Part shown: in pieces, positions 1-12,817 of the stretch
Layout of the letters: every line of letters begins with the position of its first letter
Numbering within the stretch: position 1 is the first letter of the stretch
Assembly: GCA_016630955.3 (NCBI GenBank)
Contig: CM049995.1
Location: forward strand, 62,001 to 126,000
Source of the DNA: Didymella arachidicola
Lineage: Eukaryota > Ascomycota > Dothideomycetes > Pleosporales > Didymellaceae
Direction: 5' to 3'
Length of the DNA: 64,000 nt
Position numbers and translations under genes: made by a program
The notes under the pieces: generated by a model
What the model was told of the DNA's origin: nothing
The model's database searches: none
Seen by the model: the letters and a program-made list of their open reading frames with translations, nothing else

Positions 1-1
1 G

Positions 2-919
2 GCCCAGCTCTCACCACTAGAAGTCACTATCTTCTCAGATGGCTCTGAACAGTACACAAAGGAAGGAGAAAAGCGGGTTACCTACGGCTTTGCAGTGTAT
101 CAGAACGGAAAACAACTGCACACTGGACGCGGGTCACTCAACCCTACCTCGCACGTCTTCGACGCGGAAGTAGTAGGAGCATGGAGAGGCCTCCAGCATA
201 CCGTAAGGCAACCAGAGCTCCGCACCCGCCGAATCTGGCTGTGCATAGACAGCACCTCAGTGGTCTGGTGCCTCAGGGGCGACGCACCTCCTACCTCTCA
301 ATGGGCTTTCCTGGAGTGCCATGGCGCCATGGAGACACACGACGTCTCTATCAAATGGGCCCCTGGACACCTAGACATTGAGGGGAACGAGGCAGCAGAC
401 AGATTAGCCAACCTAGAAGCCCAGCACCCCTCACCCCCGACTGGAAAAGCCGCTCTGCCTACACTCTCAGGCATCAAGACGATAGCCCGCAAGACACTGC
501 GACACACACAACAGACCTGGTGGTCTGACAAGAAGACTAAGCTCTCGAAATGGTACAAGAGCTGGGACTTGGACTATGCACCACGCAGCAGTCCAAGGGA
601 ACTAGACCTACCAAGGGCCACGTTAGCCAGGCTCCTCTCCATCCAATCTAGGCATGGGGACTTTGCCTGGTATCACCGAATGTACAATCACAAGGATGCA
701 AACCTTAGCTGCTCATGCGGGCGCGACAAGACGCCAGAGCACCTCGTGCTCTGCCGCAAGACCCGCGGGAGCTTTAGCAGATGGCCGCTGCGACCACTAA
801 TACTACCATCCAGCCAGGCTGATGGCCTAGCGTACACTGCAGCACTAGTGAAGGAGCCAGAGGCCTTTGACGCCTTTGTCAAACTTACACAGTACTTCAC
901 CAAGATCTGCCCCCGCTAG
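2..919 (+). mobile_element. LINE (Tad/I-like) ORF2 C-terminal fragment: RNase H and Cys/His tail
   Basis: The frame is open from base 2 to the stop at 919, so this is the 3' end of an ORF2 that begins outside the window. An RNase H domain is visible: a first acidic residue in FSDGSE, a Glu in FDAEVVGAW, an Asp in CIDSTSVVW and the closing HLDIEGNEAADRLA motif. Near the end a Cys/His cluster (CSCGRDKTPEHLVLC) matches the tail typical of fungal Tad-like non-LTR elements. RNase H would remove the RNA strand during target-primed reverse transcription. There are no internal stops, so this piece escaped RIP. Whether the missing 5' part is intact cannot be judged here. Confidence 0.85.
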
Positions 920-1288
920 CTCCTGCAGCCCTGCAACAGCAGCAAACACCTGCACCTAGTTCTGCTAGGTCCAGCACAATCGATGCAACACTCTTCACCC
1001 CTCCACCTCTCCACCCCTTCACCCCCTCCACTCATACGATCTCTCTTTCTCTCTCTCCTACGGCACATATATGCCTCAGAATGCAAGGAAATTACCCTAA
1101 TATACATACATCGCTTAGCCTCCCCAACTGGACGGGGAGCTGTAGTTCTGAAATGGTAACAATACCCGCGCAGGCAAGAAATGCTTTCTAAGGTAGTGTA
1201 TCAGCACTGTAATTCCATAGCTTAGCACGTCGTACATGCCCTTCGGGAGGCGAGATGATGGACTTATTCCACATCAACTAGACGAAAA
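920..1288 (+). other. Probable LINE 3' untranslated region
   Basis: This non-coding stretch follows the LINE stop codon. It is pyrimidine-rich at about 985-1065 with runs of C and CT. No poly(A) tail or clear target-site duplication is visible, so the right edge of the LINE is unknown. No gene is seen. Confidence 0.45.
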
Positions 1289-1800
1289 ATGAATACCAAC
1301 CAACCAACCAAGCCGTTCAATCCAGAAGTAATACTCAAACGCTTCAATCAGCCAGCCCAGCCAGCCCAGCCAGCCCAATCAAGCGATAGCGACTTATCAG
1401 CCATAAGCGCCTCTGACTGGAGGAAGACCCGGCAGCTGATTAGCCACGCTGTGAATGATAGAGATACAAGAAAGATCGCGAAGCATAATCAGACGATCCA
1501 CCGGCTCTCAGTTCAATCAACGCTTGCTTAGCATGAGAATACTCAGCTTAGGCAAGCTCTAATTAACGAAAGATTGCGCAGAAAACGAGGCAAGGCTCTA
1601 CCTTTTGAGCAGCTTGAGGACTACCACGGTGGAACTGTATTCTGATCTCCAAGAAAGGTGAAGGAAGCACGTGATCGCCAGCAGCAGCAGGAGCTCGAGG
1701 CAGAGCAGCAGCGACTCTAAAAAGCTGAAAAAGCTCGTGTACGAGAGTGCAGGCAAAGCTTTAGCTAGCTCACCAGAAGCGTTCAACGAGAGCAGTAGTT
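1289..1800 (+). pseudogene. Decayed pogo/Fot1-type transposase C-terminus
   Basis: The reading resembles the C-terminal third of the intact transposase at 12818-14677: SDWRKTRQLISHAV here against TDWRRIRQVLKDHV there, later a tail ending in SPRKVKEARDR against SPRKVREAHYR. The frame continues through in-frame stops at 1529, about 1642 and beyond. The stop before SPRKV replaces the Trp of the intact copy (TGG to TGA), a RIP-type change. A 9-bp tandem repeat encoding Gln-Pro-Ala lies near 1350-1377. The DDE catalytic core is missing, so this is a 5'-truncated remnant of a related but distinct subfamily. No terminal inverted repeat was found. Confidence 0.7.
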
Positions 1801-2450
1801 CGAATAGCCCGTGAGACTGAGAAGGCTAGGATGGCTGCTGATCGAGCTTCACGAGCCTACTGCTGCAATCGCCTTGTCAATCGGGTCTATATTGGTGGAG
1901 TTATTACGCGTCGGAGTTGGTGTAAGTCTCGTGTGTTGGTGTTTGGGTGGGTCGCCTTACCGAATGGGTCGTGTCGGCGATCGGCACGTTAGCTGAGATA
2001 GTGGTCTGTGCACATTCGGCTGACGTTCCTACAAGCATCGCATTGGTGTGCAGTCAACTCTGTCCTAGTATTAGAAATCAAGTATTCCTTGCTCATGAAA
2101 TCCAATTCATTGACGTATTTAACGTAAAGAAATTCTGGTCTTGAATTTATATGCCAACATCCGAAAAGACGGATGGATGGACAACTCGGACAAATCATGG
2201 CCGTGGCTGTGGTGTTTTTGTCCGAGAAGCTAGCTATTAATCGCAACGCGTGCTTCTGTGCTGTGTGTCCGCGCGTCGCATCTCCCCAGGCTACCCCGCA
2301 CAATATCTCTCCAGGCTACCCCGCACAAGGGTGCTTTGACGTGCGCTAATGTCATGCACACTCCAGAATTCCACCATCTTCTCTCCTCTTCTATATCGTT
2401 ATGTGTTTAGAGACCCCAATATCTATCCTTGAAGTCTCTGGGAGTGCCTG
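1801..2450. other. Intergenic region upstream of the zinc-finger gene
   Basis: No convincing gene. It contains a short direct duplication of a CAGGCTACCCCGCACAA sequence near 2287-2330. The last few hundred bases presumably hold the promoter and 5' leader of the downstream regulator. No TATA box or other site is called. Confidence 0.5.
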
Positions 2451-4783
2451 ATGTCAGCTTCTTTCTATTGTACCCAGTGCAAAGCTACGTTTGGCCGGTT
2501 GTCACACCTGCGCCGCCACCAGAAAACACGTGAGTTGCACATAATATTTACCATAGCTGTCGTCTGATTACGCCTCCAAGATCGCGCCGAAAAACCGTAC
2601 GTTTGCCAGTATTGCCACGTCGCCTCATCACGCAAAGATGTGATTGTGAGGCACACCAGAAACTTCCACCGCGATGAAATGCAATCCGCACGCATACCCC
2701 AAAGCTCTATTCCCGACAATTCCAGCGGATCTAGTCAATGTCATCCGCCACCGCAATCCGACTTGCAGCTTGTTGGCTTGAATAATGGCGCGCTTGATTA
2801 TATGGTCGAGCTGGATCTGTACAACCTTGGGGCTCACGAATTTCGCGAGACGGGATTGAATTCCTTCACATCAACACAGCCCTTACAATCTCCTGGGAAT
2901 ACCTTCATAGGTAACGTCTTAAGCGATGATCAGGCACGTTATCCTCCGAATATCAGCCCATCGCTTACGCACTCGTGGAACGTGTCTTGTGACGAAGCCG
3001 ACTACGCGAATGCGTGCGCAAATCTAGCTCTCTATGACCGCAGCCAAACACTCTCCGATTTCCTCTTTCCTTCACAGCATGCTGTTCGCCGATCAGTGCA
3101 TGCGTTTTTCAAGCATATGGCCCCACACATGCCAATTGTACACAAACCCACGTTCAGCATAACATCGGTACCATGTACGTATTATACTTACAGCTATGCT
3201 AGCGTCTGCTACGGAAGGCTGACAATGCTGAGCACCTTTGCTGATCGAAATCGCTGCATGCGGCGCATTGTACCTTGGCGAACACGACACAGCTGCAAGT
3301 ATGAATGCGGCAGCCCAACGATTCATGTTTCAAGTAACTCAACACGAGTCCTACAGTAAAGATGGGAAGTTCCAATTGTGGATGTTGCAAACGTACCTGC
3401 TCATGAGCTGTTTTGGAGCATATGGAGGGGACTTGGCTGTGCAAGAGCGGTCAGCAAATGTGTTTCCGTACGCTCTGAAGGTACTGTAGACCGCCTTGAC
3501 ATTGTATCATGCTAATATTGGTATGTACAGCTTGCACAAGATGCCCTCAAAGAGTTGGATGCGTGCCCGGCATTGACGTACGAAGACTGGGTGTACCGGG
3601 AGACCATTAGCAGGTAGTCACAGCACATGATTGAGGGTGATCCACATCTCTAACATGGTCCAGGTGTATCGCGAGTACCGTTGAGATCGGTGCAGGCTTA
3701 GCATCGACCGATCAGTGCCTTACAGTACCTTTCCTTGATGCTTCATTCCCTCTCCCGTCACATATGGCCACATGGCAGGAGGATCACATAACCTGGCATG
3801 GATATTCCCAGCAGGAAAACAGCACTCAAATTCTCAATATGATATTTTCCGGACAGCAGCCAACCTCATCCGTCAGCGAATTTGGCCTGGTCTCACTCGT
3901 ATCGATGCTTTTGTGGCGAGTTTGTTCCTTCCAATCACTCACAAATTCGCATCACCTCGATCAGTACACGGAATTTGTCGAGAAGATTGAAAGAGCGATC
4001 GAGGTATTCGATAGCATGCTTCAGGGCCAGAATACGGAGGAGCTTCCGAGCTCATTACTTCAATCTGCCAGATTCCAGTTGTACACGGCAGTTTATCACT
4101 TATACGGAAGCAAGGCGTTAACAGAAATGAAACGATTAGTCGAATCTCCTGAAAAGGCCATCCTTTCCGGGAGTGGCTTTTCACCGAAATTGCAGCTTGC
4201 CCTTGTTCGCGCAGCGGAGGCTCTGGAATCGGATTGTCAGCTAGGGATATGCTACCTTCGGACAATGGCTCCACATCATTTTAGTCCCATATGCGCAATA
4301 GCTTGTTATGAAGGGGGTATGCTACATTCCGGATACCAATCGTTCAACTACATCCTTTCTGTATATTTGTTCACTGCACTAACAATCACAAACAGGCCTT
4401 CTCTTAGCGTGGTACCTCATGGTGAAGCCGTCGCTTTCCACCGAGCTGGCTTTGAATGCGAAGCTCGACAAACTGATTGACGACGCTCGTGCCGAAACAG
4501 CTGGGATGCGAGAGACCAATCATGGCCAGCATTCAAAGCTGCCATTGGTTGTTGTCGCCTATCTACTTTCCAATCGCTCAGTCTGGCAATGTATGTTTCT
4601 CTCTACGCGAGACCTCCTTCGACTACTGAACCAAGATTTCAAGGGCCGTATTCTATTTCCGAAAAGCTTAAGGACTTAATTCAGTCCTCACGCGAAATTC
4701 CCTTCGAAAAAAACCCATATCTTGAATCAAACGATATCGCACACGACACACACGTAAGGACACAGCTGGAGACCTTAGGCTAG
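2451..4783 (+). CDS. C2H2 zinc-finger transcription factor, fungal
   Basis: Seven exons are inferred: 2451-2529, 2581-3174, 3233-3480, 3531-3613, 3664-4316, 4396-4590 and 4644-4783. They sum to 1992 nt (663 aa), and all introns are GT/AG and 50-79 bp. Residues about 6-50 carry two C2H2 fingers: YCTQCKATFGRLSHLRRHQ, then YVCQYCHVASSRKDVIVRH after the first intron, which splits the linker. The middle and C-terminal part (HMPIVHKPTFSIT, then PLLIEIAACGALYLGE) is the helical regulatory region typical of fungal C2H2 or fungal_trans-type regulators. It should act as a nuclear DNA-binding regulator; the targets are unknown. Its position next to a transporter and an oxygenase suggests pathway-specific control, which is an inference. 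The first ATG of the finger frame was taken as the start. Confidence 0.85.
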
Positions 4784-5290
4784 GCCATGCTAGTACTTAG
4801 CTACATTCTACAGTACATTCTGGCATTTGTGCCGCTTCTTTAGATCTTTTCACCGAAAGATTGGTAGCCTTGGCATCAAAATGATGCTGTCAATAAGGCT
4901 AGCACTCGGTGTTTTACAGTCAAGCACATAGAGAAGACATCTTTGAGTGCATCATAAGAAGCGAATGCGAAGGCAACACCGTCATATACATGACTGAAGA
5001 GCTCCTTCTAAAAGATATAAGCGACTGAAATAGACACAACCCCTCCCCATCTTCAAGGAAAATTATGCTCATTACAGATGGAAGAAGTCAAATGCTTTGA
5101 AACTCATTGTGTTCCAACTTTTCGAGATGTAACCGCGACTTTGGTCTTTGCAGAGATCCCCAGAGCTGAGGATTCACTGGCACTTTGGCTAAGCAAGGAT
5201 CGTTCAGATATGTGTAAGTTAGCAAGTCTAATCTGTCCTTCCGATAACTTGTATTAGCTTACATTGTAGCGACTTAATGCTTAATTGATT
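4784..5290. other. Convergent intergenic region
   Basis: This lies between the 3' ends of the zinc-finger gene (plus) and the MFS gene (minus). No further coding pattern, RNA gene or repeat is seen. It should contain both polyadenylation regions. Confidence 0.6.
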
Positions 5291-7014
5291 TCAGCGTATC
5301 CATTTGGCCGTCGCAATTCTGAACCTCTTACCATATATGATGTATGGCACTGTGATCACAACAGTAAGCCCTTGTATCATTCCAAATATTCCGTACGGCT
5401 CCGCTGCCCCCCTTTTTTCGACCCACGACGCAACAAAGAAAGTCCAAGCAAATGCTACAATTCCCCTCGCCGTAGCAGTCGCAACAAAGCAATCGCTTGC
5501 GAAGGAGGGATATGACTCGATAATGTAGTTGAATCCAACCGAAGGAGCCTGCATTAGACCGAAAGCCACCATGCCAACACCGAATTCTAGACCAAGCCAG
5601 CCTTTGGAAGACGGGTTGTCCCCAACGAATCCAAATATGAGCGTACCAAGAGTACCTATAACCAGACCTGGAAGAGCGATGACTAGTCGGGGTTCTGGCT
5701 CAACGATGCCGTCTTTGTCCTTCTTAGCGCGGTGTTTCGTGAGCCAGTCTACAATCAGGTATGTGCACAATCCTCCGAGAGCTGAACCGAAGAAGCCCCC
5801 AAGATTGACTAGGCCGGCGTTTTTCCCCCAAAAGTAGGGAGCTTGGGAGACGAAACTTGGGCCAGACGTCGTCATTGCGACCATCGCGCCAACTAGAGCT
5901 GCATACCAAAGCGACACAAGCCACACGCCAGGTAGTCGAAGTATGTGAAGAATATTCTTGAAGTTTTTCAATAGCCCGGGGCGATAAGTTCCTATTTTGA
6001 GCGAGCTCAGATAGGTGAATGGAGGATACTCCTTGGTTGCGGCTGCCGTGGAGTCCGTTTTCTGAAGATCCGACTTGTCGATTTCTCTTGATTCAGGCGG
6101 AGGGGTCAGATTGTATTTCCGCTCGTAGAGAGTTTCGGACTGGAAAAACAAGCATAGCACCAAAGTAACTCCAGCCAAGATCACATTTATCCAATGAAGC
6201 CAATCGAAGCCAAGCGCGACAAGGTAGCCGCCAATGACGCCACCAACGACTGATCCGAGACAGAGGAAGACTGTGTATATGGCCTGTCGAATATCAGTAA
6301 ATCAGTAGATATGAAGCTTTAGTAATTTACCATAGCTCTACCGCGTTCATGAACGAAAAATATCTCGCCTAGGACGTTAGGGGATACGGTCTCGGATGGC
6401 CCGCCACCAATGCCCATGATCGCTCGGGCTGCTAGGAGACTCTCGAATGATGTCGCTAGTTTAGCCCATACTGATGCCAAAACTAGGATAAGCAAGCTCA
6501 ACAGAACAATCGATCGTCTACCGAATGTGTTCGATAACGGCACCCACCACAGATTGGACCCTCCAAGCATGATCACGTTAACCTATGCTCGGATCAGTTT
6601 AGATCTGATTAGCACATAGAGGTACTTACTGCGGTCAGATGATTCAACTTTGATAACGGCTGTGGAGGTACACCGAGCACAGGTGAATGTGCATACATCG
6701 TGAGTGTGCTTGAGATGGACGAGCTTGAAACGTTGGCTATGAATGCAAATAGGCTCATGCAGCCTAGAATAGCGAACTTCCTCCATTGCGGCAAGTTAAG
6801 AGGGTCTGCTGGGTCTGTAGAGGGTTGTGGCACTGGGCGCAGCACGTCGTGAGAATCCTCTGGCGATGTTCCTACATGGTCTGGATGCGGTCAGTGCGGT
6901 CTTCTATTGGTGTTTGCGTTTAGACTTACCGATAAGTGTGACCGTGCCTGGAGGCTTCGCCGCCCGAATCTCGTCCCTTGATAGCGAAAATGCGTATCTG
7001 AAGCCCGACATCAT
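5291..7014 (-). CDS. Major facilitator superfamily transporter
   Basis: Four exons are inferred on the minus strand: 7014-6930, 6880-6630, 6582-6331 and 6283-5291. They give 526 aa, normal for a 12-helix MFS protein. The N-terminal cytoplasmic segment ends in DPLNLPQWRK, a pattern often seen in fungal DHA1-type drug or metabolite transporters. Helix-rich stretches follow, with the loop 2-3 motif SNTFGRRS and a GIGGGPSETVSPNVLGEIF segment; a long charged loop sits mid-protein (ESREIDKSDLQKT). The four-exon structure and frame continuity support an intact gene. It should sit in the plasma or vacuolar membrane; the substrate is not readable from sequence. It is divergent from the oxygenase gene, so the two may share the 807-bp promoter. 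Confidence 0.88.
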
Positions 7015-7821
7015 AGGTGTTGGCTGATGGAACTAGATGGAACCTGAGAGACGAAGGAGGCCAGGTGTTTGAGTGGTATATCTCAGCGAGGGTGCACACA
7101 TCAACTCATGGCATCTTGGGTAAGTGTAGGCGAACGAACGGTGCAAGATATTGGATCCGCCCATGACAGTCCGTGCCATTCCAAATGTGAGCTGTTATTG
7201 GTATACCCACCCGCCTAAAAATCCCCAGCCGTGCAAGATACCCCAGAGCCACTCTTTTGGCAAGAATCTAGGAAAGGACCGAACTAAAACCCCCCGTAAA
7301 TTAATTGGTAGCGACGCGTATACCCAGCTTTACTGCCCACAAAATGGGTGGTTCGTTCAGTGGTCCACAGTAGCTAACTTCGCTCAGAATGAACATGGTC
7401 TGGGGAAAGCGCGGGTGGGTTTTGCAGTCATTCTGGTTTCAACTGGAATCATCTCCACCAGACCCACGATGCGCAACGTACATTACTCTTAGCTGCCTTG
7501 TCACTGGGCAGAATCCCACACGCGCTAGCCTTCCACCAACCCTTTGACCCACCCATTGTGGGGAATCGGCTCGGAAGTTGGGGGTTAGTTGCGGGGTGGG
7601 TGGGCTAAGATCAAGGATTAGCGAGATGCAGGTGGAATGGACTTTGAGCTAGCAGGGGTCGACGGGCCGGCCAAAAGAGTCTACCACTTGAGATGATCAT
7701 GTTACAGCTTATAAGCACGGAAATGTTTATATAACGGGGTCAAACGCCGATTCTATCAACCATCTGTCCATTTAAAGTCCTGTTTATCATTATACTTCCG
7801 CACACCATTGACTGCTTTACA
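7015..7821. promoter_or_regulatory. Divergent promoter between MFS and oxygenase genes
   Basis: This is 807 bp between two outward-facing start codons. A G/C-rich part near 7540-7605 contains several GGGTGGG/CCCACCC-type blocks, and the last 130 bp before the oxygenase ATG is AT-rich. No specific operator is called. Shared regulation of the two genes is an inference from the layout. Confidence 0.5.
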
Positions 7822-10004
7822 ATGGGCTCGATCGCATATGTCGGCCCTACGGCGCCACCACCCGCAGAGGAGCTCAGCTCTATTATGGAAGACCTGAAAG
7901 ATCTCCATAAAACCGAAATTCAGACTTCTTCAGATAAAGCCACGATCCAAGTCAGGAAGAAGGCATTTCCTCTTTCCGAAAAGTTCCAGTTTGAACAATC
8001 GTTGCCTAGCAATTCGACCGGTATCGACATTCCCGGCCGCTTCGATGCAGAACTCGCGTCATGTGTTGTACACGGTAAGCTTTATAATTTCATTGTATTA
8101 ATGCGAGCACATGTTAATTCAGAGTTTCATTGATACAGGTACGATGCCGTCAGACATCGACGGAACATTTTATCGTATCGTTTGCGACCAGATGTGGGCT
8201 CGTCGCAATAAGGTAGATCCAAACAACCCACGCGATGTTTGGATCAATGGTGACGGCGCAGTAGATGCCTGGCGAATCTCCAATGGTACGTAAATCTAGC
8301 CTGACTTAGTACGGCACACTTTCTGACCTCGCCTCCGTCCGACCTTAGGCGTAGTGGATTTCAAGCAAAAGTTTGTTCGCACACCGCGCTTTGTCTACGA
8401 ACGAATTGCACGAGAGCCACTTTTTGGAAACTATCGCAACATTTTCTCTGGTGACCCAAGAGTCCAGGACGAGGTCCAGTCGCCGGGCAATGTCCATGTC
8501 CACTTTTGGAGAGAGAAGCTCCTAATTCCGAAGGACGATAGCCCGCCAATTATTATGGATCCGGACACATTAGACACAATTGGTAAGCCTCTATATGCTT
8601 AATAGAATAAGCCGCGCTTATGTTGAGTTCAGGTTTGACGGATTTTGATGGCCAACTCAATTCAATGTCCTTCACTTCTCATCCAAAAGTCGATGTTCAT
8701 ACTGGTCAGTTGTTAAGCTTCGGTATGGAGGCGAATGGAATCGGGTATGAAAGATATGTCCCGCTGTGTTTAGTATAAGCTAACCTTCTAGTTCTAACGA
8801 TCTTGTGTACTACTTATTTGGCCCCGATGGAAAGAAACTAGAAGAATGCTGGGTGAAAACGCCCTATGTGGGATGGTCTCACGATTTCGCATTTTCCGAC
8901 AAGTCAGTAGTCACGACCTTTTTAGGTCCGGGTATTTTTTGCTAATGAAGTCTTTAGCTGGGTGGTGTTTGGTCTCTTGCCTTACGAGACCAATGTCAGT
9001 TGGATGAAGAAAACCGGAGAAGCCCAGTTCCGCTTCAACAGATACCTAGTATGTTGGAATTTGAAGTATGTCGCGACTTCAAGATGCTGATATAAGCCAG
9101 CCTCTTGTCTTTGGCATTCTGCCGCGCCGAAATCCCAAGTCGGAAGATATTAAGTGGTTCTATGGACCTAAGAACCATGGCTGGGTCCACTTTTCCAATC
9201 ATTTCGAAAAAGACGATAAGTTCATCTTTGATTTGTTCTTCACCGATGGAGATGGCCTGGCAAATTTCATTGATGCCCACCCCGAGCTTGGCCCCTCGAA
9301 CCCAAACCGCATGATTGGAAAGCTGTGCAGATTCACAATCGATCCATACGCGCCTGCGGAGAAGAACAAGCTTGAGCGTCCCGTGGTATTGAGCCACGTC
9401 AACGGCGAAATGGCCCGGATTGACGATAGATATGTTGGCAAGCCGTATAGACATACGTGGGGCGTTACCTGGGGAAGCGGTCTGTGGGATGGCATTGTTC
9501 ATGTTGATACGCACACCGGACTCTCGAAGGTATGGAAAGGAGGCGATACGGTCATGGTTCATGAGCCATGCTTTCTCCCAAGGGGCCCAGATGTTCCCGA
9601 GGGAGATGGTTACTTGGCTTGTGTGGCCCGGGACAAGCTCAACGAGATCACATACTTGACTATCCTTGACGCAATGGACATCACCGCTGGACCAGTTTGC
9701 ATCGTCGAGATGCCGCTTAGACTGCATGTAGCAGCTCACGGTAATTGGGTAGGTGTTTGTACTAGAAAAGATATTTTTATTATCCCTAACGAACAAACAG
9801 GTAAACGCATGGGATAGGAAAGTACGCAAGCCGCTTGTCGACTACAGTGGAGCTACACCAGAGCTTCTAGCTAAATTCTCTACTGGGGCACCAAAACCTT
9901 TTGATGAAGTCTGGGGAAATCCAGTTGTAACCAAGTACCCAGGGAAGTGGCCTTACCCGGTTCACGAAGAGGCACAGGGATACCCAAACGGAATTGGGAT
10001 TTAG
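7822..10004 (+). CDS. Carotenoid/stilbene cleavage oxygenase family (RPE65-type) enzyme
   Basis: Eight exons are inferred: 7822-8074, 8139-8285, 8349-8582, 8633-8744, 8792-8902, 8958-9048, 9101-9748 and 9801-10004. They total 1800 nt (599 aa). Family landmarks are the iron-ligand histidine regions: HPKVDVHTG, GWSHDFAFSD, HFSNHFEKD and the C-terminal LHVAAHGNW, plus GVLPRR-like GILPRRNP and YGPKN. Members use a four-His non-haem Fe(II) centre to split a C=C bond with O2, in carotenoids or in stilbenes and lignostilbenes. This copy looks closer to the fungal lignostilbene/resveratrol-type branch, but the substrate is a guess. The enzyme is probably cytosolic, with no signal peptide. Nothing is missing. 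It sits divergent to the MFS gene and near the zinc-finger regulator. Confidence 0.88.
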
Positions 10005-10879
10005 GTATTGTAGTAGAACAACCTACTTATCTTACTATAGCTACCTAATGTTAGCTACCTTTTACTATTAAAGCAAGCGTACAGCTTTATTTTTTAGTTT
10101 AACGTACATCACATGCGAGCGGAACACATGGGCGAGCGGCGCACTTTTGCCAAGACCCCACCAAAAACACCTACATTATGGCCTAGAACACCACAAATTA
10201 GCCCTGCATAAGGCAAAACAAGCTGTAATATTACTTAGGGACCTCTTCTGCTCTATTATTGCACGTTCGTGCGTTGTGCCCACCCTCTCCGCACCGTCCA
10301 CAGCGTCGTTGGGATGGTTCACCTCCTTCAGCACGCACCTGCGTCTTCCTCTTCTTTCCATCACTACGTGCGCTAAACTCTAATAGAGTAGTCCGCCGCT
10401 GGCCCTCTTCAACCGTGAGGCTTCCCTCTGTCTGGATATGCCTTCTTTTGCGCGATCTACGTTCTGTAGCAGCTGCTAGAGCTGCGTGAAGCGCAGCGTT
10501 CTCCCGTTGTGCCAAAGCCAGCTTGTGCGCAACAATTGCTGCCCCCTTTAAGACCTTCTTAAACGCTTCAACCATAGAGGTTGGTGAGCTGTCTACATGC
10601 CTCCGAATCCTCTTCTTCACAAGCGTTGATTGTGACCCAAATTCCAGGTTATTGCTTGGGGTTTGCGACTGCCAGAGCGGGCTGTTTTGGGGAAGTGGTG
10701 GCGATGGGGTGCGCAGCTTCACATTCAGAGCCGATATGACGCGATCTGGGGCAAACGGAGCCAATCCGGCCCCTCGGAACCCTCCTTGAATGTTGCTAGA
10801 AGTAATGGCTTTGTTATAAGCCGCTATAAAGCATAGGAGGAACTCCTGCTTTGTAATGTGGTAGATCCGGTTATGTATA

Positions 10880-12727
10880 ACGTACGTGTACAACGAGCGG
10901 GACAGTCAACGAGCGGGACCCTTTTGCCAAGACCACACCAAAACTCCCTTCCTACACTAATGCCTCCCCAACAACTGCAGTTTAACGCGTTAAAAGAGTG
11001 TCAGATACAGCTTGCGCTTCAAGCTCTCAAACAAGACGCGAGCCTCTCAGTGCGACGCGCTGCAGCTATCTACAACGTGCCTAAAAGCACACTGCACCAA
11101 CGACGCGCTGGACGACCTTCACGCGTTGATACTATGGCTAACTTACAGAATTTAACCAGCGCTGAGGAGCAGGTGATTGTTACACGCATACTTGAGCTGG
11201 TCACGCGAGGAGAGTCCCCCCGGCTTGAAGTTGTGGCTGATATGGCCAATTCTCTGCGAAAAGAGCGCGGTTTGGCCCCTGTTGGCCCAAGGTGGGCCAG
11301 CAGGTTTGTTTCGCGTCAGGAGGAGCTCAAAACAGTCTTTAATCGCAAGTACAACTACAAGCGAGCCCTCTGCGAGGATCCCGAGGTAATCCAGGGCTGG
11401 TTTGGCCTAGTAGCCATTATCAAAGCCAAGTATGGTATCCTGGACAATGACACGTACAACTTCGACGAGACAGGCTTCATGATGGGCCAGATATCCACTG
11501 GAGTCGTTGTTACAGATGCAGAGAAGCCATGACGAGCAAAGCAGGTCCAGCCAGGCAACCGGGAGTAGGTAACAGTCATTGAGGGCATTAATGCCACAGG
11601 ATAGGCTATTCCGCCCTACATCATCTTCAAAGCCCGCCAACACCAGTCTAGCTGGTACAAGGACGACGATTTGCCCCAAGATTGGACTATTGCTATCTCT
11701 GAGAACGGCTGGACTACTAATGAGCTTGGTTTTGACTGGTTGAAGCACTTTGACAGGCATACAAAGACGCGTACTGTTAGTACCTACCGTATGCTGATTA
11801 TTGACGGTCATGGGAGCCACAACTCTGCAGAATTCACGCAATACTGCAAGGATCAGAAGATTGTGACCCTATGCATGCCTGCGCACTCGTCGCACCTCCT
11901 GCAGCCACTTGACGTGGGTTGTTTTGGCCCTCTGAAGAAGGCGTATGGGGATGAGGTTAATGAGCTCATGCGCAACCGGATCAACCACATCACAAAGCAG
12001 GAGTTCCTGCCATGCTTTAAAGCGGCTCACAAGAAAGCTGTTACCCCTAGCAACATCTAGGGAGGGTTCCGAGGCGCAGGACTGGTCCCTTTTGACCCAG
12101 AACGGGTCATATCAACCCTTGATGTGAAGCTGCGCACTCCATCACCACCACTCCCCACAAACAACGAGCCCTGGCAGTCGCAAACCCCAAGCAATACCCT
12201 AGAACTTCAGTCGCAATCAACTCTAATTCGAGACAAGTATAAGAGGCAGCAGGGCAGCTCCCCAAATTCTGTGCTGAGCGCGCTTGAGCACTACGCAAAG
12301 GGGGCAGCAATTGTTGCGCACAAGCTGGTTTTAGCACAACAAGAGAACGCTGAGCTTCGAGCAGCCAATGAAGCCGCCACGCGACGTAAATCGCACAAAA
12401 GAAAGCGTATTCAAGCTGAGGGAAGCCTTGCAGTCGAAGAAGGCCAGCGGTTGGCTGCTCTACAGGAGTTTGGCGCGCGTGGTGATGGTAAGAAGGCAAG
12501 GAAGCAGGTGCGCGCTGAAGGAGGTGAACTATCCCAACGGCGCTGTGGACGGTGCGGAGAGAGTGGGCACAACGCGCGAACGTGCAAGAATGCTGTAGAA
12601 GAGGTCTCTAAGTAACACTACAGCTTGTTTCACCCTATACAGGGCTAAAGTGTGGTGTTTTGGGCCATAATAGGGTGAGTTTTGGTGTGGTCTTGGCAAA
12701 AGTGTCCCGCTCGTTGTACACGTACGT
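10880..12727 (+). mobile_element. Element B: pogo/Fot1-like transposon nested in A
   Basis: The ends are perfect inverted repeats at the tips (ACGTACGTGTACAACGAGCG at 10880 and its complement ending at 12727). TA lies at 10878-10879 and 12728-12729. Each terminal repeat has a CAACGAGCGGGAC motif twice, 16 bp apart. The right-hand TA is also the left-hand TA of element C, so the two elements abut. Confidence 0.92.
10960..12615 (+). pseudogene. Element B transposase with four in-frame stops
   Basis: One frame runs from ATG 10960 to 12615 with no frameshift, about 551 codons. It is interrupted by stops at 11530 (TGA), 11566 (TAG), 11602 (TAG) and 12058 (TAG). The domain order is HTH (residues about 10-60), CENP-B-type HTH, DDE domain with FDETGFMMG, MLIIDGHGSH and QPLDVGCF, a basic coiled stretch, and the zinc knuckle CGRCGESGHNARTC near the end. 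The stop at 11566 replaces the Trp of REW found in element E. A single uninterrupted frame with only nonsense changes suggests fairly recent inactivation by RIP-like C-to-T mutation. Confidence 0.88.
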
Positions 12728-12729
12728 TA

Positions 12730-12773
12730 CCGAGTCCGTGCGCGTGACGCCCACCATCGCGTAACGCCCCGCT
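12730..12773 (+). repeat. Left terminal inverted repeat of element C (44 bp)
   Basis: It starts CCGAGTCCGTGCGCGTGACG and pairs without mismatch with 14786-14829. It contains CGCGTGACGCC and CGCGTAACGCC as direct repeats with a 17-bp period, likely paired transposase-binding sites (inference). Confidence 0.93.
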
Positions 12774-12817
12774 AAGCAAATCGCACCCCATCTTCAACAC
12801 CCCATAGCTCAGTCAAT

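Noticed and set aside
9035..9829. 264-codon antisense frame within the oxygenase gene
   Set aside because: It covers an exon with strong family motifs on the plus strand and has no domain of its own.
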